Shown piece by piece: positions 50,581 through 59,322 of a stretch of 64,000 bases of DNA. Source of the DNA: Desulfosarcina ovata subsp. ovata (GTDB lineage Bacteria; Desulfobacterota; Desulfobacteria; Desulfobacterales; Desulfosarcinaceae); assembly GCF_009689005.1 (NCBI RefSeq), contig NZ_AP021879.1:5799724-5863723 (forward strand). The letters run 5' to 3'. The position numbers and the translations under genes are program-made. Below the pieces are notes generated by a model, which did not search any database, had not been told where the DNA came from, and worked only from the letters and a program-made list of their open reading frames with translations. Each line of letters opens with the position of its first letter. Position 1 is the first letter of the stretch.

Positions 50581-51806
50581 GAGCCCACCTCCGGAGTATG
50601 CAGACAGCATTCTTTAAGCTTATTGATGCCCACCTTCAAATAGACTGCTGTAGCGTCCGTGTCCGTATGACCCAGAATATCCGAGATGACAGCAAGCGGT
50701 GTGTCATGCTCAAGCATTCTTGAAGCTGCCGTATGACGAAGAGAGTGCATACCACGGTGCTTCTTCAAAGTAGGCAGATGTGCAATCCGCATATAATCAC
50801 GGATTATCTGATACAGATGATCATTTTCCGAAAAGGGAAGAAATGGCGCCACGTGCCTTACAAAAAGAACAGGCAAATCCACTTTTGGCCTGCCGTATTT
50901 CAGATAATCAATGACAGCCCATCCAACTTCGGAAGGAATCGGCAGGGTTACTGTTTCCCTTGTTTTTGATTGGATAAATGTCAGTTTCTTCGTTCCCCAG
51001 TCGAAACAACCAAAAGTGAGGTTTTTGATATCAGTGACTCTAAGACCCAACACGCAGGCAAGGAGGATAATGGCATAGTCCCGTTTTCCCTTTGGATTTC
51101 CTCGATCAATGGCGCCTATCAGTGCATCCAACTCTTCTTTCGTCCAAACGGATGGGATGCGTGTCTGTTTACGAGCCTGAATCATTGGTGTTTTAGAAGC
51201 CAGATCCGTTTGTAGGATGTTCTGTTCCTGCAAATACCTTAAAAAAGAACGTATGGAGCAGATGTTTTGTTCCACAGTCTTATAGGTGTAACCGGCCAGT
51301 GTTCGTATATACCCGTTGATAACAGGAAGCTCGACATCGTGACAATCACGGATTCCCTGGGAAACAAGATAATCCATGAAACGCTCCGATTGCTTCACGT
51401 AATGATTTACGGTTACTTTGGAATAATCCTTGTGCTCACAGTATCTTTTAAAATCCTTGATGACACCTATGTAATAGGAATCTGTAAGCAGTTTCCTATG
51501 TTTATAGTACCGTCTAAGAACAGTGTGGTGGAGTTGGAAGTCTCCAATCATACGGATGATGCGGAGTTCTTGCGTATCCTTCTGGGATAGGGTTTTATCA
51601 AAATCCTTTTCAAGGATCTGGTAGTGGTGTTCGACATAGTCGATTCCAAGTTGCTCGGAATAGAAAATCTCATCCCGCCCTTCAGCGAACTGAATAATTT
51701 TCTTCCAACGGTTGCGGTAAAACTTCATGGAGCCTTCGGTGTAACCGAGCCGAAGTAGCTCCTGCTCCAAATCCTGTAAAAGCTCTTCCAATGGTTTCTT
51801 TTGCAT
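50577..51806 (-). CDS. tyrosine recombinase A of the RIT element
   Basis: 409 residues from ATG 51806, chosen because AAGGAG lies 9 bases upstream. Long N-terminal region with an Arg/Lys-rich core-binding domain ('LLRLGYTEGSMKFYRNRWKK' then a second segment about 110-210), and an intact catalytic domain: Arg in 'LLACVLGLRVTDIKNL', Lys in the beta-hairpin 'LTFIQSKTRETVTLPI', HxxR in 'GMHSLRHTAASRML', second His and Tyr in 'LGHTDTDATAVYLKVG'. It is the first gene of the trio, transcribed away from the right end of the element. Confidence 0.93.
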   Translation of the reverse strand: MQKKPLEELLQDLEQELLRLGYTEGSMKFYRNRWKKIIQFAEGRDEIFYSEQLGIDYVEHHYQILEKDFDKTLSQKDTQELRIIRMIGDFQLHHTVLRRYYKHRKLLTDSYYIGVIKDFKRYCEHKDYSKVTVNHYVKQSERFMDYLVSQGIRDCHDVELPVINGYIRTLAGYTYKTVEQNICSIRSFLRYLQEQNILQTDLASKTPMIQARKQTRIPSVWTKEELDALIGAIDRGNPKGKRDYAIILLACVLGLRVTDIKNLTFGCFDWGTKKLTFIQSKTRETVTLPIPSEVGWAVIDYLKYGRPKVDLPVLFVRHVAPFLPFSENDHLYQIIRDYMRIAHLPTLKKHRGMHSLRHTAASRMLEHDTPLAVISDILGHTDTDATAVYLKVGINKLKECCLHTPEVGS

Positions 51807-51945
51807 AAAAAGTATCTCCTTATAATGATTTTTTGAGCTTTTGCTCAGTCTCATTGGCGGAGATTATGCTTATTAAATCAAAAAGAAACCCTTGAATTAA
51901 GACGAATTTTATGGCTTACTTTGCATAATTACTTTCTTTGCATAA

Positions 51946-52614
51946 GGTGGTCCTCTGTCGCCGTTGCTCTCCAACATCGTACTCGATGAACTGGATAAGG
52001 AATTGGAGAAGCGGGGTCACCAATTCGTCAGGTATGCTGACGACTTCAGGATTTACTGCAAAAGCCGGAAAGCCGCCGAGCGTGTGAACAAGAGTATCAC
52101 GAAGTTCATCACCGCGAAGCTCGAGCTCAAGGTGAACGAGGAGAAAAGCGCAGTGAGCCGACCATGGCTCCGCAAATTCCTGGGATTTACCTTTATCAGT
52201 ATGTGTGGACAGACCAAGATCCGGATTCACCGAAAAACAATTTCACGTTTCAAGGAGCGAGTCCGGGAACTGACGAACCGTAATCAAGGGAGAAGTCTGA
52301 GCCAGATTATCAAAGATCTGAATCAGTACCTGATTGGTTGGTGGAACTATTATCGCCTGACAGAAGCCAGGCACCTGTTCAAGTCACTCAATGGCTGGAT
52401 CATCCGCCGGCTGCGGTGCGTTGTCTGGAAACAATGGAAAAACCCCAGGACCAAGGTCCGAAACCTCAAAAAGCTTGGCATTGCGCATAAGGACGCCATG
52501 CTTTGCGGTAACGCCCGCAAAAAGTACTGGCGCATGAGCAAGGTCAAGTGGGTGATATTTGCTCTACCAAACCGTTACTTCTTCGAACGAGGACTATTCC
52601 TGCCTGCTCAATAA
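51946..52614 (+). pseudogene. group II intron reverse transcriptase type B, C-terminal half
   Basis: About 222 residues in frame from 51949. Contains the catalytic 'FVRYADDFRIYCKS', motif 7 'SRPWLRKFLGFTF', and the group II intron maturase domain X ('ISRFKERVRELTNRNQGRSL', 'YLIGWWNYYRLTEARHLFKS', 'WIIRRLRCVVWKQWKNP'). Motifs 0-4 are missing. It differs from the intact copy at 56587-57900 by scattered substitutions that increase towards the end, so the copy is not brand new. Not translatable as an RT without the 5' half. Confidence 0.92.
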
Positions 52615-52704
52615 CCTTCCTGATCAGCCGAATCGCCTTGGTACGCGATCCGTATGCCGGGTGGTGTGGGAGGGGGTGGCCGCGAGGTCACTCCCTATCC
52701 CGAT
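51946..52704 (+). mobile_element. 3' part of a group II intron of type B, joined to the RIT element
   Basis: From GGTGGT at 51946 to 52704 this is nearly identical to 57235-57990 of intron B: the end of the reverse-transcriptase gene, then the catalytic domain V region and the domain VI hairpin (GGGAGGGGGTGGCC-loop-GGTCACTCCC), ending CTATCCCGAT. The loop base differs (GCGA here, GCAA in B). The 3' exon begins at 52705 in the C-terminal codons/attC of the DUF2971 cassette. The 5' half of this intron is absent. Confidence 0.92.
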
Positions 52705-53291
52705 ATGAATTAATTTCAAGCAGATCGTATTTTGGATGTTTATACTGCAACATATGGCATGAACACTTTAAATCTTTGCAGTATTGACGTGTATCTTCAA
52801 TTTTGTCAGAAGGAAAATTGAAACCTAGCACAACACCTAAAATGCAATCTTCTATTTGTATATATATCATCTCTGGGATTTTCAGAATATAATATCCATC
52901 TATATTCTGTCTCATCCCTCCAGTCGATGCTTTTTTTAAAATAAATTGACCTTAACATGTCATTCGCATTTATAAGTTCGAATAAATCAATTTTGGATAA
53001 ATCCAAATTTTTCCAGTACTGGATAACAGAACCGCCATTTACAAAATGTAGCCAATCGTAATATTCAACTCCACCTGAAATTAAATATTCTGTTTTTGAG
53101 GCCATTTTATTTAATTCGGTGGTTAAACATTCACGGTCTAAAACTATACAAAACCCTTTGGAATTTTCGCCATATTGTGACCACATGCGAGGTCTCCCAT
53201 ATGTTGCAGATTCTATAAGGCAATTTTCTGCAGTGTTTTCGATATGTCTACAAGCGCAAAAAATGTTTAGCCTATTTCCAATACTTTTTTT
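52705..53291 (-). pseudogene. DUF2971 cassette gene, C-terminal part (frameshifted, IS66-split)
   Basis: Continues the gene that starts at 55086. Family motifs: 'YGRPRMWSQYGENSKGFCIV' (the DUF2971 MWSxYA-type signature) and 'WRDETEYRWILYSENPRDDI'. The frame then shifts in a TA run (about 52858-52867): two missing bases would restore '...DDIYIQIEDCILGVVLGF' and run to the end. The original end was probably '...LLEINS' followed by a TAA that merges with the attC R'' box now occupied by the intron. DUF2971 proteins are unassigned; they are common in defence islands and integron cassettes. Confidence 0.85.
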
Positions 53292-54878
53292 GTAAACGGT
53301 CACGGGGCTATTAGCTGAAGAGAGGCTTAGATCCAACTCACATCAACAGAGATGCCTGCAAAGTAACATTCCAGGCATTCGACTATAAACGGAAATGTGG
53401 CTTTATCTCTCAGTCGGCAGGTTTCTTTTACAGACAAGATTCGTTCGACCCAGCGGTTGCCTTTGTCGCTTTGCGTTCCCAGACTACATTTGCGCCATAG
53501 CACGCCAAAGCGCAGAGAGCGTTCGGCACGGTTGTTGGTGGGTTCGACGCCATCATGTTCGAGAAAGGTCCACAATGCGTCAATTTCTCGTATTATTTGC
53601 CTGGCCAGGCGACCGGCACCGTCGGTGTCGTCTTCAAAAAGGCTGAGGATGAGCAACAAGGAGTTATAAAAACGCTCCCATTTTAAAGGTGGCGGTTTGT
53701 TTTTTGAAAATTCGATCAGGGTATTCAAATGTGCCAAGATTAACTTGCCGCCTCGCCTTTCGTTGAGTTTTCTACTCTCGATTAACGCCTTGGCCTTTCG
53801 GATCAAATGGGCCAGGCAGGTTTGCCGGCCATGGACCCATTTGCAATAAAGGCGATAACCATCGCTGATCAAGATGCCTTTCCAGTCGGCGATCAGTTCG
53901 AGAAAGGCCTGTTTGGATCTTTTCGGATCGATGCGGAAAAAGGCCACCATCGTATTGACCATTACCCAGAGCCATTGCAGATTGTGCTTTTTAAACCAAC
54001 TGGTTTCATCGATGAAGTTGCACTCACTGCTGCGGGCCACCTGGCCGATACGCTCATAGGTGGAGGCAATGGCCTCGGAAGCGCGGTCGATAACCTTTTG
54101 GATCGTGCCGGTGGCGATTTTGATATCAAACACGGAGTGGACCAGTTGCTGCACATTTCTCCGACTCATGGCCTTGATACCACTCAGTTCGGCGATAAAC
54201 GCACAAAACCGCGGGCCGTAGCCGGTGCTAAACGCCTCCGGAACCTGTGCTTTGACAATCTTGCCGCACCCAGGGCATTGACCTTGGTGCAGAACAAAAT
54301 GGGTGATGTCCATCTCGATTTCAGGCAATTCGATATGTTGGTGAGTATGAAAGGGTCGCAGATTATCCCAATCCGATGAATGGAGACCGCAACCGCAGCA
54401 CTCGGGCATCACATTTTGAGTATTGTTGGGCGTTAGCAGCATTTGCCCATGCCCCGGGTGTCCTTTTTGTCCGCCCGGCTTGCGTTCGCCTTTGGGCTTT
54501 TCGCGTTTGGGTTTGTTATAGGGCGGATCGGATGAGGGCGGTTTGCTGGAGTTGGTCGAGTTTTGGCGTTTTTGCTTTTCAAGCTTCTCGTTGTTTTTCT
54601 CCAGCTTGTCGTTTTGAGTTTTAATCGCCCGCAGCTCATCTTCCAAAGAAACGATGTACTGGCGTACCGGTTCAGCAGTAGCTTGCCAATCGGCATCTGA
54701 AATGGGTCTATCGGGCTTCATGAAAAGCACGATAGCATACTAGAAATGGAAAGTCTAGATATTTTTAATTATTTCAATAAGTTATTGATTTTGTATAAAA
54801 ATATTGAAATTACGAGAGGTTAGCGGAGCGAAAAAAGTGCGCCGGATTGAGCGCCCAATATACCCCGTGAACGCTTAC
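53292..54878 (-). mobile_element. IS66-family insertion sequence, single-gene type
   Basis: 1587 bases. Ends read GTAAACGGTCACGGGG (53292 inward) and GTAAGCGTTCACGGGG (from 54878 inward), 14 of 16 matching, with the GTAA start typical of IS66. Flanked by an exact 8-base duplication CTTTTTTT (53284-53291 and 54879-54886). It carries only the large transposase gene, without tnpA/tnpB, like ISBst12-type members. It splits a DUF2971 gene. Confidence 0.95.
53327..54721 (-). CDS. IS66-family transposase (TnpC)
   Basis: 464 residues from ATG 54721. N-terminal leucine-zipper-like coiled coil (about 22-50), the typical Ser/Pro/Lys-rich linker 'NSSKPPSSDPPYNKPKREKP' and 'GGQKGHPGHGQ', a zinc-finger-like segment 'CCGCGLHSSDW...CPGCGKI', then the DDE domain ('CNFIDETSWFKKHNLQWLWV', 'KGILISDGYRLYCKW', 'NNRAERSLRFGVLWRKCSLG' with the last Glu). 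Intact. Its GC content is higher than that of the surrounding cassette genes. Confidence 0.95.
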   Translation of the reverse strand: MKPDRPISDADWQATAEPVRQYIVSLEDELRAIKTQNDKLEKNNEKLEKQKRQNSTNSSKPPSSDPPYNKPKREKPKGERKPGGQKGHPGHGQMLLTPNNTQNVMPECCGCGLHSSDWDNLRPFHTHQHIELPEIEMDITHFVLHQGQCPGCGKIVKAQVPEAFSTGYGPRFCAFIAELSGIKAMSRRNVQQLVHSVFDIKIATGTIQKVIDRASEAIASTYERIGQVARSSECNFIDETSWFKKHNLQWLWVMVNTMVAFFRIDPKRSKQAFLELIADWKGILISDGYRLYCKWVHGRQTCLAHLIRKAKALIESRKLNERRGGKLILAHLNTLIEFSKNKPPPLKWERFYNSLLLILSLFEDDTDGAGRLARQIIREIDALWTFLEHDGVEPTNNRAERSLRFGVLWRKCSLGTQSDKGNRWVERILSVKETCRLRDKATFPFIVECLECYFAGISVDVSWI

Positions 54879-55086
54879 CTTTTTTTATTTTTTCAACATG
54901 TTTCCATTGTTTTAAATCAATCTCACTTCCTATGCTTTCTGTATCGACCCAACTTAATGAACTTTCTCTTGGATCACCTAAATTAGATACATGACCAAGT
55001 TTAATTTGTTTTTTCTTCAGAATGTTTTCAAGAAATTCTTTCCGAGTGTAATGGGCAATCGTTCCATCGTTGTTTATTTTATTCAA
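54879..55086 (-). pseudogene. DUF2971 cassette gene, N-terminal part
   Basis: About 69 residues before the IS66 insertion: 'AHYTRKEFLENILKKKQIKL' and 'LGDPRESSLSW', matching the DUF2971 N-terminus (the segment usually reads LNDPFE). Removing the IS and one duplication joins '...HVEKIKK' to 'SIGNRLNIFCAC' in frame. Low GC and small size match the other cassette genes. Confidence 0.85.
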
Positions 55087-55176
55087 TGAATACCTTCCTA
55101 AAAGACATAGGTGAATAGCGGCAAACGGGGCGGGAGTTTTTGACGTTATCCCAAATGCAATAGGCTGTTTATCTCC

Positions 55177-55758
55177 TTATTTTAGGAGTTCCATTTTTTC
55201 TTGGGTTTTGGTTGCTTTTTTTGAATATTCTTCAACATTTTCAAGATAACTGATAAGACTTAAAGTCTGATCCTCGAGCAATACGAATTGTTCTGTAAGA
55301 CCAAAGGTAAGATGGCTACCCCAAGTTTTCCCATTGCTACCGGATATAAAGGACACTGTTAATGATTCATAGGCAGCCAGAGGATTATCCTTAAAACCAT
55401 ATAGTTTTTTAGATACGTTAAGCTGTTCTTTCTTAGCAGTTTCTCCCCATGTAAGAGCTTTTTTTAACGCATCTTTAAGACCTTGTTGCTGTTCTTGTGT
55501 CAGTCGAATTTCCATTGAACCAGGCTCATGTATTCTATTTACACGGAATGCAAAAATACCGTCAGAATAAACGATGATTTCAATTTTCTCTGTAACAAAT
55601 TCGTTGATGGCTGTAAGACTTCTGCCTGCCACAACACCATCTGTGCTGTAATAGGATACGTCAGAATAATTTTTAAGAGCCATAGATTTGACACACCCGG
55701 ACAATAAAAATGCACATAAAATAACCTTAAAAAATCTAATTCTAAATTCCACTTTCAT
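55177..55758 (-). CDS. hypothetical lipoprotein (integron cassette gene)
   Basis: 193 residues. Lipoprotein signal peptide with lipobox 'FLLSGC' (Cys about residue 22). The mature part is beta-rich with 'GSMEIRLTQEQQQGLKDALK' and 'GKTWGSHLTFGLTEQFVLLE'; no family recognised. AAGGAG precedes the ATG. It lies between attC sites: the strong one at 55778-55908 is on its 5' side. On its 3' side (55087-55176) I could not identify a convincing attC, only a weak palindrome. Low GC, minus orientation as for the rest of the array. Confidence 0.8.
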   Translation of the reverse strand: MKVEFRIRFFKVILCAFLLSGCVKSMALKNYSDVSYYSTDGVVAGRSLTAINEFVTEKIEIIVYSDGIFAFRVNRIHEPGSMEIRLTQEQQQGLKDALKKALTWGETAKKEQLNVSKKLYGFKDNPLAAYESLTVSFISGSNGKTWGSHLTFGLTEQFVLLEDQTLSLISYLENVEEYSKKATKTQEKMELLK

Positions 55759-55777
55759 CTCCTTTTTGATTCATAAC

Positions 55778-55908
55778 GTTCAACGTTCAGGATATGCTGC
55801 AAGCCGGGTTCAATAGAAGGCCGATGCCGTTTGGAATCGGCTTGCAATTAATCCTCGATTTATCAATTAAGAACCAAGACCAGGCTTGTCAGCATCATCC
55901 TGTTGGTT
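55778..55908 (-). repeat. integron attC site (interrupted by group II intron B)
   Basis: On the minus strand, CAGGATgATGCTGaCAAGCC (55902-55883) pairs with GGCTTGCAGCATATCCTG (55805-55788), perfect except for two extra bases (lower case) in the first arm, the extrahelical bases that define attC. R' is GTTGAAC (55784-55778). R'' begins at AACCAAC beside the intron; its outer bases are on the far side of the intron from 57991. Confidence 0.92.
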
Positions 55909-57990
55909 GTGTGCCGGGCACGGCACACATCTTAAAAGTGAGCCAAGCATATCAGTCGGTTGGATCGCTTGGCAAGTCTTAGACCCAGCCCGATGGAGGC
56001 GAAGGGTGTAGCGACATGGCAACTGGGTATCCGGCAACGGTGCCTGGGGAGGAAGCCGCCCTGCTGCGGCAGGGCAGTCGCGAAGGTACGGGGTGACGAA
56101 CAGAAATCGAGTCAGGCGCGCATCTGTGGGACCAGCCTGCAACACAAGGTTAAGTCCTCTATCCATCTCAGGCAGTGCTCGTATACTCGGCGCTTACGTA
56201 CCGAAAGATGTGTGTTTACCCCGGGAGGCCCGCTGCATCTCGGGTACTGTCGTGTGAATTTGCCGGTAAGGGGGAACTCCGGCCACCAAAACCCCCGGCA
56301 TCGTCGGAAGACCGGCTCCTGACCGGCGATGAGCCAAACTCCGCTATGGAGAGGAACACGAAACCAAAGGAGCCAGCGGCGACAGATCATTCGAGTGAGC
56401 AAACCGCAAGGTGCGCCCACCGTGCAGCGGGAGTCAGCAGAGGGCATAATGTAACCGGAGGAAACGAGATGCGCGAGCTACCCGCGGGTCAAGCGTAACA
56501 GGAGGCTCACCCCGGTGAAAGGCCCGAACGGTGCCCGGCCCGAATGGTACGGGTAAATGAAAATGACCATTAGGAGGCGTGTACTTATGAACATCAAGCC
56601 ACAGCAGATGGAAATGTTTGTAGCGTCGCGGCTTGCCGAAAGTCTGGGAGGCAGAGAGCAGTTGTTGGAGTTGATTCTCGAACGACGTAATGTGCTCAGA
56701 GCAATGAACCAGGTGATTGCCAATAAAGGCGCCCCGGGTGGTGTGGACGGCATGAAAACCAACCACTTGAAAGGGTACCTGAAAAGGCACTGGCCGAAGA
56801 TCAAGCAGGACCTGCTAAATGGGGATTATCGTCCCTTACCGGTCAGAAGGAAGGAGATCGACAAACCGGATGGCGGTGTCCGCCTGCTTGGTATCCCCAC
56901 GGTATTGGACCGCCTTATCCAACAGACGATAGCTCAGGTATTGGAGCAGATCTGGGACCCGACCTTTTCTGAGTACAGCTACGGATTCAGACCAGGACGA
57001 TCAGCCCATGACGCTGTCCTACAAGCCAAAGGCTATCTGCTGGACGGGTACACCCACGTGGTTGACATGGATTTGTCCAAGTTTTTTGACCGAGTTAACC
57101 ACGACCGGCTTTTAAGCCGGCTGGCCACCAGGGTCCGGGACAAACGGGTCTTGAAATTGATCCGCCGGTACCTTACGGCCGGAACGATGATCGGGGGGCT
57201 TGTCAGTCCCAGCATAGAAGGAACGCCCCAGGGTGGTCCTCTGTCGCCGTTGCTCTCCAACATCGTACTCGATGAACTGGATAAGGAATTGGAGAAGCGG
57301 GGTCACCAATTCGTCAGGTATGCTGACGACTTCAGGATCTACTGCAAAAGCCGGAAAGCCGCCGAGCGTGTGAACAAGAGCATCACGAAGTTCATCACCG
57401 CGAAGCTCAAGCTCAAGGTGAACGAGGAGAAAAGCGCAGTGAGCCGACCATGGCTCCGCAAATTCCTGGGATTTACCTTTATCAGTATGTGTGGACAGAC
57501 CAAGATCCGGATCCACCGGAAAACAATGTCGCGTTTCAAGGAGCGGGTCCGGGAACTGACGAACCGCAACAAGGGGAAAAGTTTGGACCAGATTATCAAA
57601 GAGCTGAACCAGTATCTGGTGGGTTGGTGGAACTACTACCGCCTGACAGAAGCCCGGTACGTGTTCAAGTCGATCAAGGTCTGGATAATTCGCCGCCTGC
57701 GATGTCTGGTCTGGAAACAATGGAAAAACCCAAGGACCAGGGTCCGCAACCTGGAAAAGCTCGGCATTGCTCATAAGGACGCCATGCTTTGCGGAAACGC
57801 TCGTAAGAAGTACTGGCGCATGAGCAAAGTCAAGTGGGTGGCATTTGCTCTGCCACCGCGTTACTTTTTCGAACGAGGACTGTTTCTACCTGCCCAATAG
57901 CCTTCCTGATCAGCCGAACCGCCTTGGTACGCGATCCGTATGCCGGGTGGTGTGGGAGGGGGTGGCCGCAAGGTCACTCCCTATCCCGAT
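55909..57990 (+). mobile_element. group II intron B, complete, inserted antisense in an attC site (group IIC-attC type)
   Basis: 2082 bases, starting GTGTGCC (fits GUGYG) and ending CTATCCCGAT. The 5' boundary is fixed by comparison with a second copy of the same attC arm at 62125-62167, which diverges at this base; the 3' boundary by comparison with the 3' fragment at 52704. The RNA ends with a domain V-like segment (about 57925-57950) and a domain VI hairpin with a GCAA loop (57955-57990). The reverse transcriptase is intact. Insertion downstream of TTGGTT in the bottom strand of attC, opposite to cassette genes, is the known habit of IIC-attC introns. Confidence 0.93.
56587..57900 (+). CDS. 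ltrA: group II intron reverse transcriptase/maturase, intact
   Basis: 437 residues from ATG 56587, after AGGAGG. Reverse-transcriptase blocks in order: 'APGGVDGMKTNHLKGYLKRH', 'PDGGVRLLGIPTVLDRLIQQ', 'FSEYSYGFRPGRSAHDAVLQ', 'HVVDMDLSKFFDRVNHDRL', 'EGTPQGGPLSPLLSNIVLDE', catalytic 'FVRYADDFRIYCKS', then maturase domain X with 'YLVGWWNYYRLTEARYVFKS'. No HNH endonuclease domain follows, as expected for group IIC proteins. It should splice and mobilise the surrounding intron. The C-terminal half is nearly identical to the fragment at 51946-52614. Confidence 0.96.
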   Translation: MNIKPQQMEMFVASRLAESLGGREQLLELILERRNVLRAMNQVIANKGAPGGVDGMKTNHLKGYLKRHWPKIKQDLLNGDYRPLPVRRKEIDKPDGGVRLLGIPTVLDRLIQQTIAQVLEQIWDPTFSEYSYGFRPGRSAHDAVLQAKGYLLDGYTHVVDMDLSKFFDRVNHDRLLSRLATRVRDKRVLKLIRRYLTAGTMIGGLVSPSIEGTPQGGPLSPLLSNIVLDELDKELEKRGHQFVRYADDFRIYCKSRKAAERVNKSITKFITAKLKLKVNEEKSAVSRPWLRKFLGFTFISMCGQTKIRIHRKTMSRFKERVRELTNRNKGKSLDQIIKELNQYLVGWWNYYRLTEARYVFKSIKVWIIRRLRCLVWKQWKNPRTRVRNLEKLGIAHKDAMLCGNARKKYWRMSKVKWVAFALPPRYFFERGLFLPAQ

Positions 57991-58169
57991 GGCGCACCTG
58001 CCTTTCCTATGAAAAACGTTCTAAAAAAGACGATATATTGGTCATTACGATTAGCGGAATAGTTTTGGTTTTGCTGAAATTATTTTTATTCAAATATAAA
58101 ATCCTTATTAAAATGATCTATTATAATACCATTAGTAACCACAAAAAACATTATTGTAAAAACTACCAG

Positions 58170-58640
58170 TTACGTTATCAAAATAGCAGATGAGTAAAAC
58201 TTATTGTAAGGTTCACATCGTTTAAGGTGGAAATATAAAAGTGCAATCCCCAAAATAATAAAAACAGTCCCCCAAAATATTAAAGCTAAAAATCTCAAGC
58301 TGCTTTGATTAGAAATAAATAATTCTATATTAAAAAAAGTAACCCAGGAACTAACTATTGCTGTCAAAATATTTAACAAAAAAGCTGCTGGATTTTCAAT
58401 GGTTGTAGAAAACCTATTTCCTATTAAAAAAAATAAAAAACCAAATCTATATGCGAGTGTTCCATCAATAAGAAATAGATATACGACTCTTAGGGGCAGG
58501 CCACATATCATGACGGTTTTGCTTACATTATTAAGATCTATACCAAAAGGTGGCATAGAAATAACAATAGAAATTGTAGTAACAACTATAGAGATAATTG
58601 TTAATAACTGATCTATTTGATATACTTTTTTTATCTCCAT
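58170..58640 (-). CDS. small integral membrane protein (integron cassette gene)
   Basis: 156 residues with four predicted membrane helices (about 12-32, 50-75, 82-108, 120-140) and very low GC. No family recognised. It is a cassette gene: its start is 10 bases from the R' box of the attC at 58651-58716, and its own attC is the one at 55778-55908, now separated by the intron. The 179 bases between its stop and the intron (57991-58169) contain no other gene. Confidence 0.75.
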   Translation of the reverse strand: MEIKKVYQIDQLLTIISIVVTTISIVISMPPFGIDLNNVSKTVMICGLPLRVVYLFLIDGTLAYRFGFLFFLIGNRFSTTIENPAAFLLNILTAIVSSWVTFFNIELFISNQSSLRFLALIFWGTVFIILGIALLYFHLKRCEPYNKFYSSAILIT

Positions 58641-58650
58641 AATCTATTCT

Positions 58651-58716
58651 TGCCAACGTATTGCTCACCAGAGTGGGCCGCTTTTTGGCCCGAATCTGAT
58701 GGAGCAAAAGGTTATC
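58651..58716 (-). repeat. integron attC site (66 bp)
   Basis: On the minus strand: R'' GATAACC (58716-58710), arm TTGCTCcATCAGATTCGGGCC, a short loop AAAAAGC, the complementary arm GGCCCACTCTGGTGAGCAA, and R' GTTGGCA (58657-58651). The upstream gene's TAA lies inside R'', as is usual for cassettes. Confidence 0.9.
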
Positions 58717-59179
58717 TTTCAAACATATATATTGCTCTCATTGCCGAGAATAAGTGTTCGCCCCAATGGTATCCAAATGTAGATTTCCACTCAAACGCAG
58801 CGTCTTCAGTTTTATCATTTTTATATAGCAAGAGAGCCGGTTTCAAATCACAATAGATATCTGCCAAATCATCATGCAAATCGCCTGTTACTGGTTCGTC
58901 CTCTTTGAAATCATGTGGGTCAAAGATCTCTCTATCATATTGAAATTGTATTGGAGTGAACCATTTATGTATTTTCATCCATTCTTCATGTGAAATTCTA
59001 TTAATATCTTCGTCAGAATCGCTTGGGTCAACATCAGGTATCAAAAGCACATTCTTAAGCAATTCCGATAACAGAGTAAGCAAATCATTCAAATTAATTT
59101 CATCATGGGGTGTTAGCGACTCCGCCCATTGACAATATTTTTCAGCCACAATTGCAAAATTTTGTATTTTATCGTTCAT
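58712..59179 (-). CDS. DUF5063-like protein (integron cassette gene)
   Basis: 155 residues, acidic. 'GDLHDDLADIYCDLKPALLL' and 'FGYHWGEHLFSAMRAIY' resemble the DUF5063 signature (DDLADIYxDLKxGL and HWGxHAxxAL); from memory of that family, which has no known function. Its stop codon overlaps the R'' box of its attC (58651-58716), and its start lies just after the attC at 59186-59312, so it is a complete one-gene cassette of about 530 bases. Confidence 0.82.
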   Translation of the reverse strand: MNDKIQNFAIVAEKYCQWAESLTPHDEINLNDLLTLLSELLKNVLLIPDVDPSDSDEDINRISHEEWMKIHKWFTPIQFQYDREIFDPHDFKEDEPVTGDLHDDLADIYCDLKPALLLYKNDKTEDAAFEWKSTFGYHWGEHLFSAMRAIYMFER

Positions 59180-59185
59180 AAGTAA

Positions 59186-59312
59186 AGATAACGCTTCAGT
59201 TCACCAAGGCGCAGGGTGGAATGTAAAATCCTCCAAAAGAAGAAAAACCTTTAGAAAGACGTCGTACTTCAGGAATGCCACGGCCCCTGCGCTCTGGTGG
59301 AGCTGGTTGTTC
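59186..59312 (-). repeat. integron attC site (127 bp)
   Basis: On the minus strand, CAGcTCCACCAGAGCGCAGGG (59304-59284 region) pairs with CCCTGCGCCTTGGTGAACTG (59215-59196), with one or two extrahelical bases; R' GTTATCT (59192-59186), R'' GAACAAC (59312-59306). The loop is about 70 bases. It ends the higBA cassette. Confidence 0.88.
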
Positions 59313-59322
59313 GCTTTTCTTT

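Larger units (their letters stand above)
46866..51945 (-). mobile_element. recombinase-in-trio (RIT) element with an IS4-family insertion
   Basis: Three consecutive, overlapping tyrosine-recombinase genes on the minus strand (A 51806-50577, B 50580-47982 interrupted, C 48001-46982), the hallmark arrangement of RIT elements. The element ends are an exact inverted repeat: TTATGCAAAG at 46866-46875 and CTTTGCATAA at 51936-51945. Immediately outside, both flanks read GGTGGT (46860-46865 and 51946-51951), a 6-base direct repeat. Without the IS4 copy and its duplication the element is about 3.5 kb, the normal RIT size. Its GC is lower than the chromosome. Left and right flanks belong to two different group II introns (see findings). 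Confidence 0.88.

Noticed and set aside
55087..55176. Possible attC between the lipoprotein gene and the DUF2971 gene
   Set aside because: Expected from cassette logic, but I could pair only about 4-5 bases; not reported as a site.
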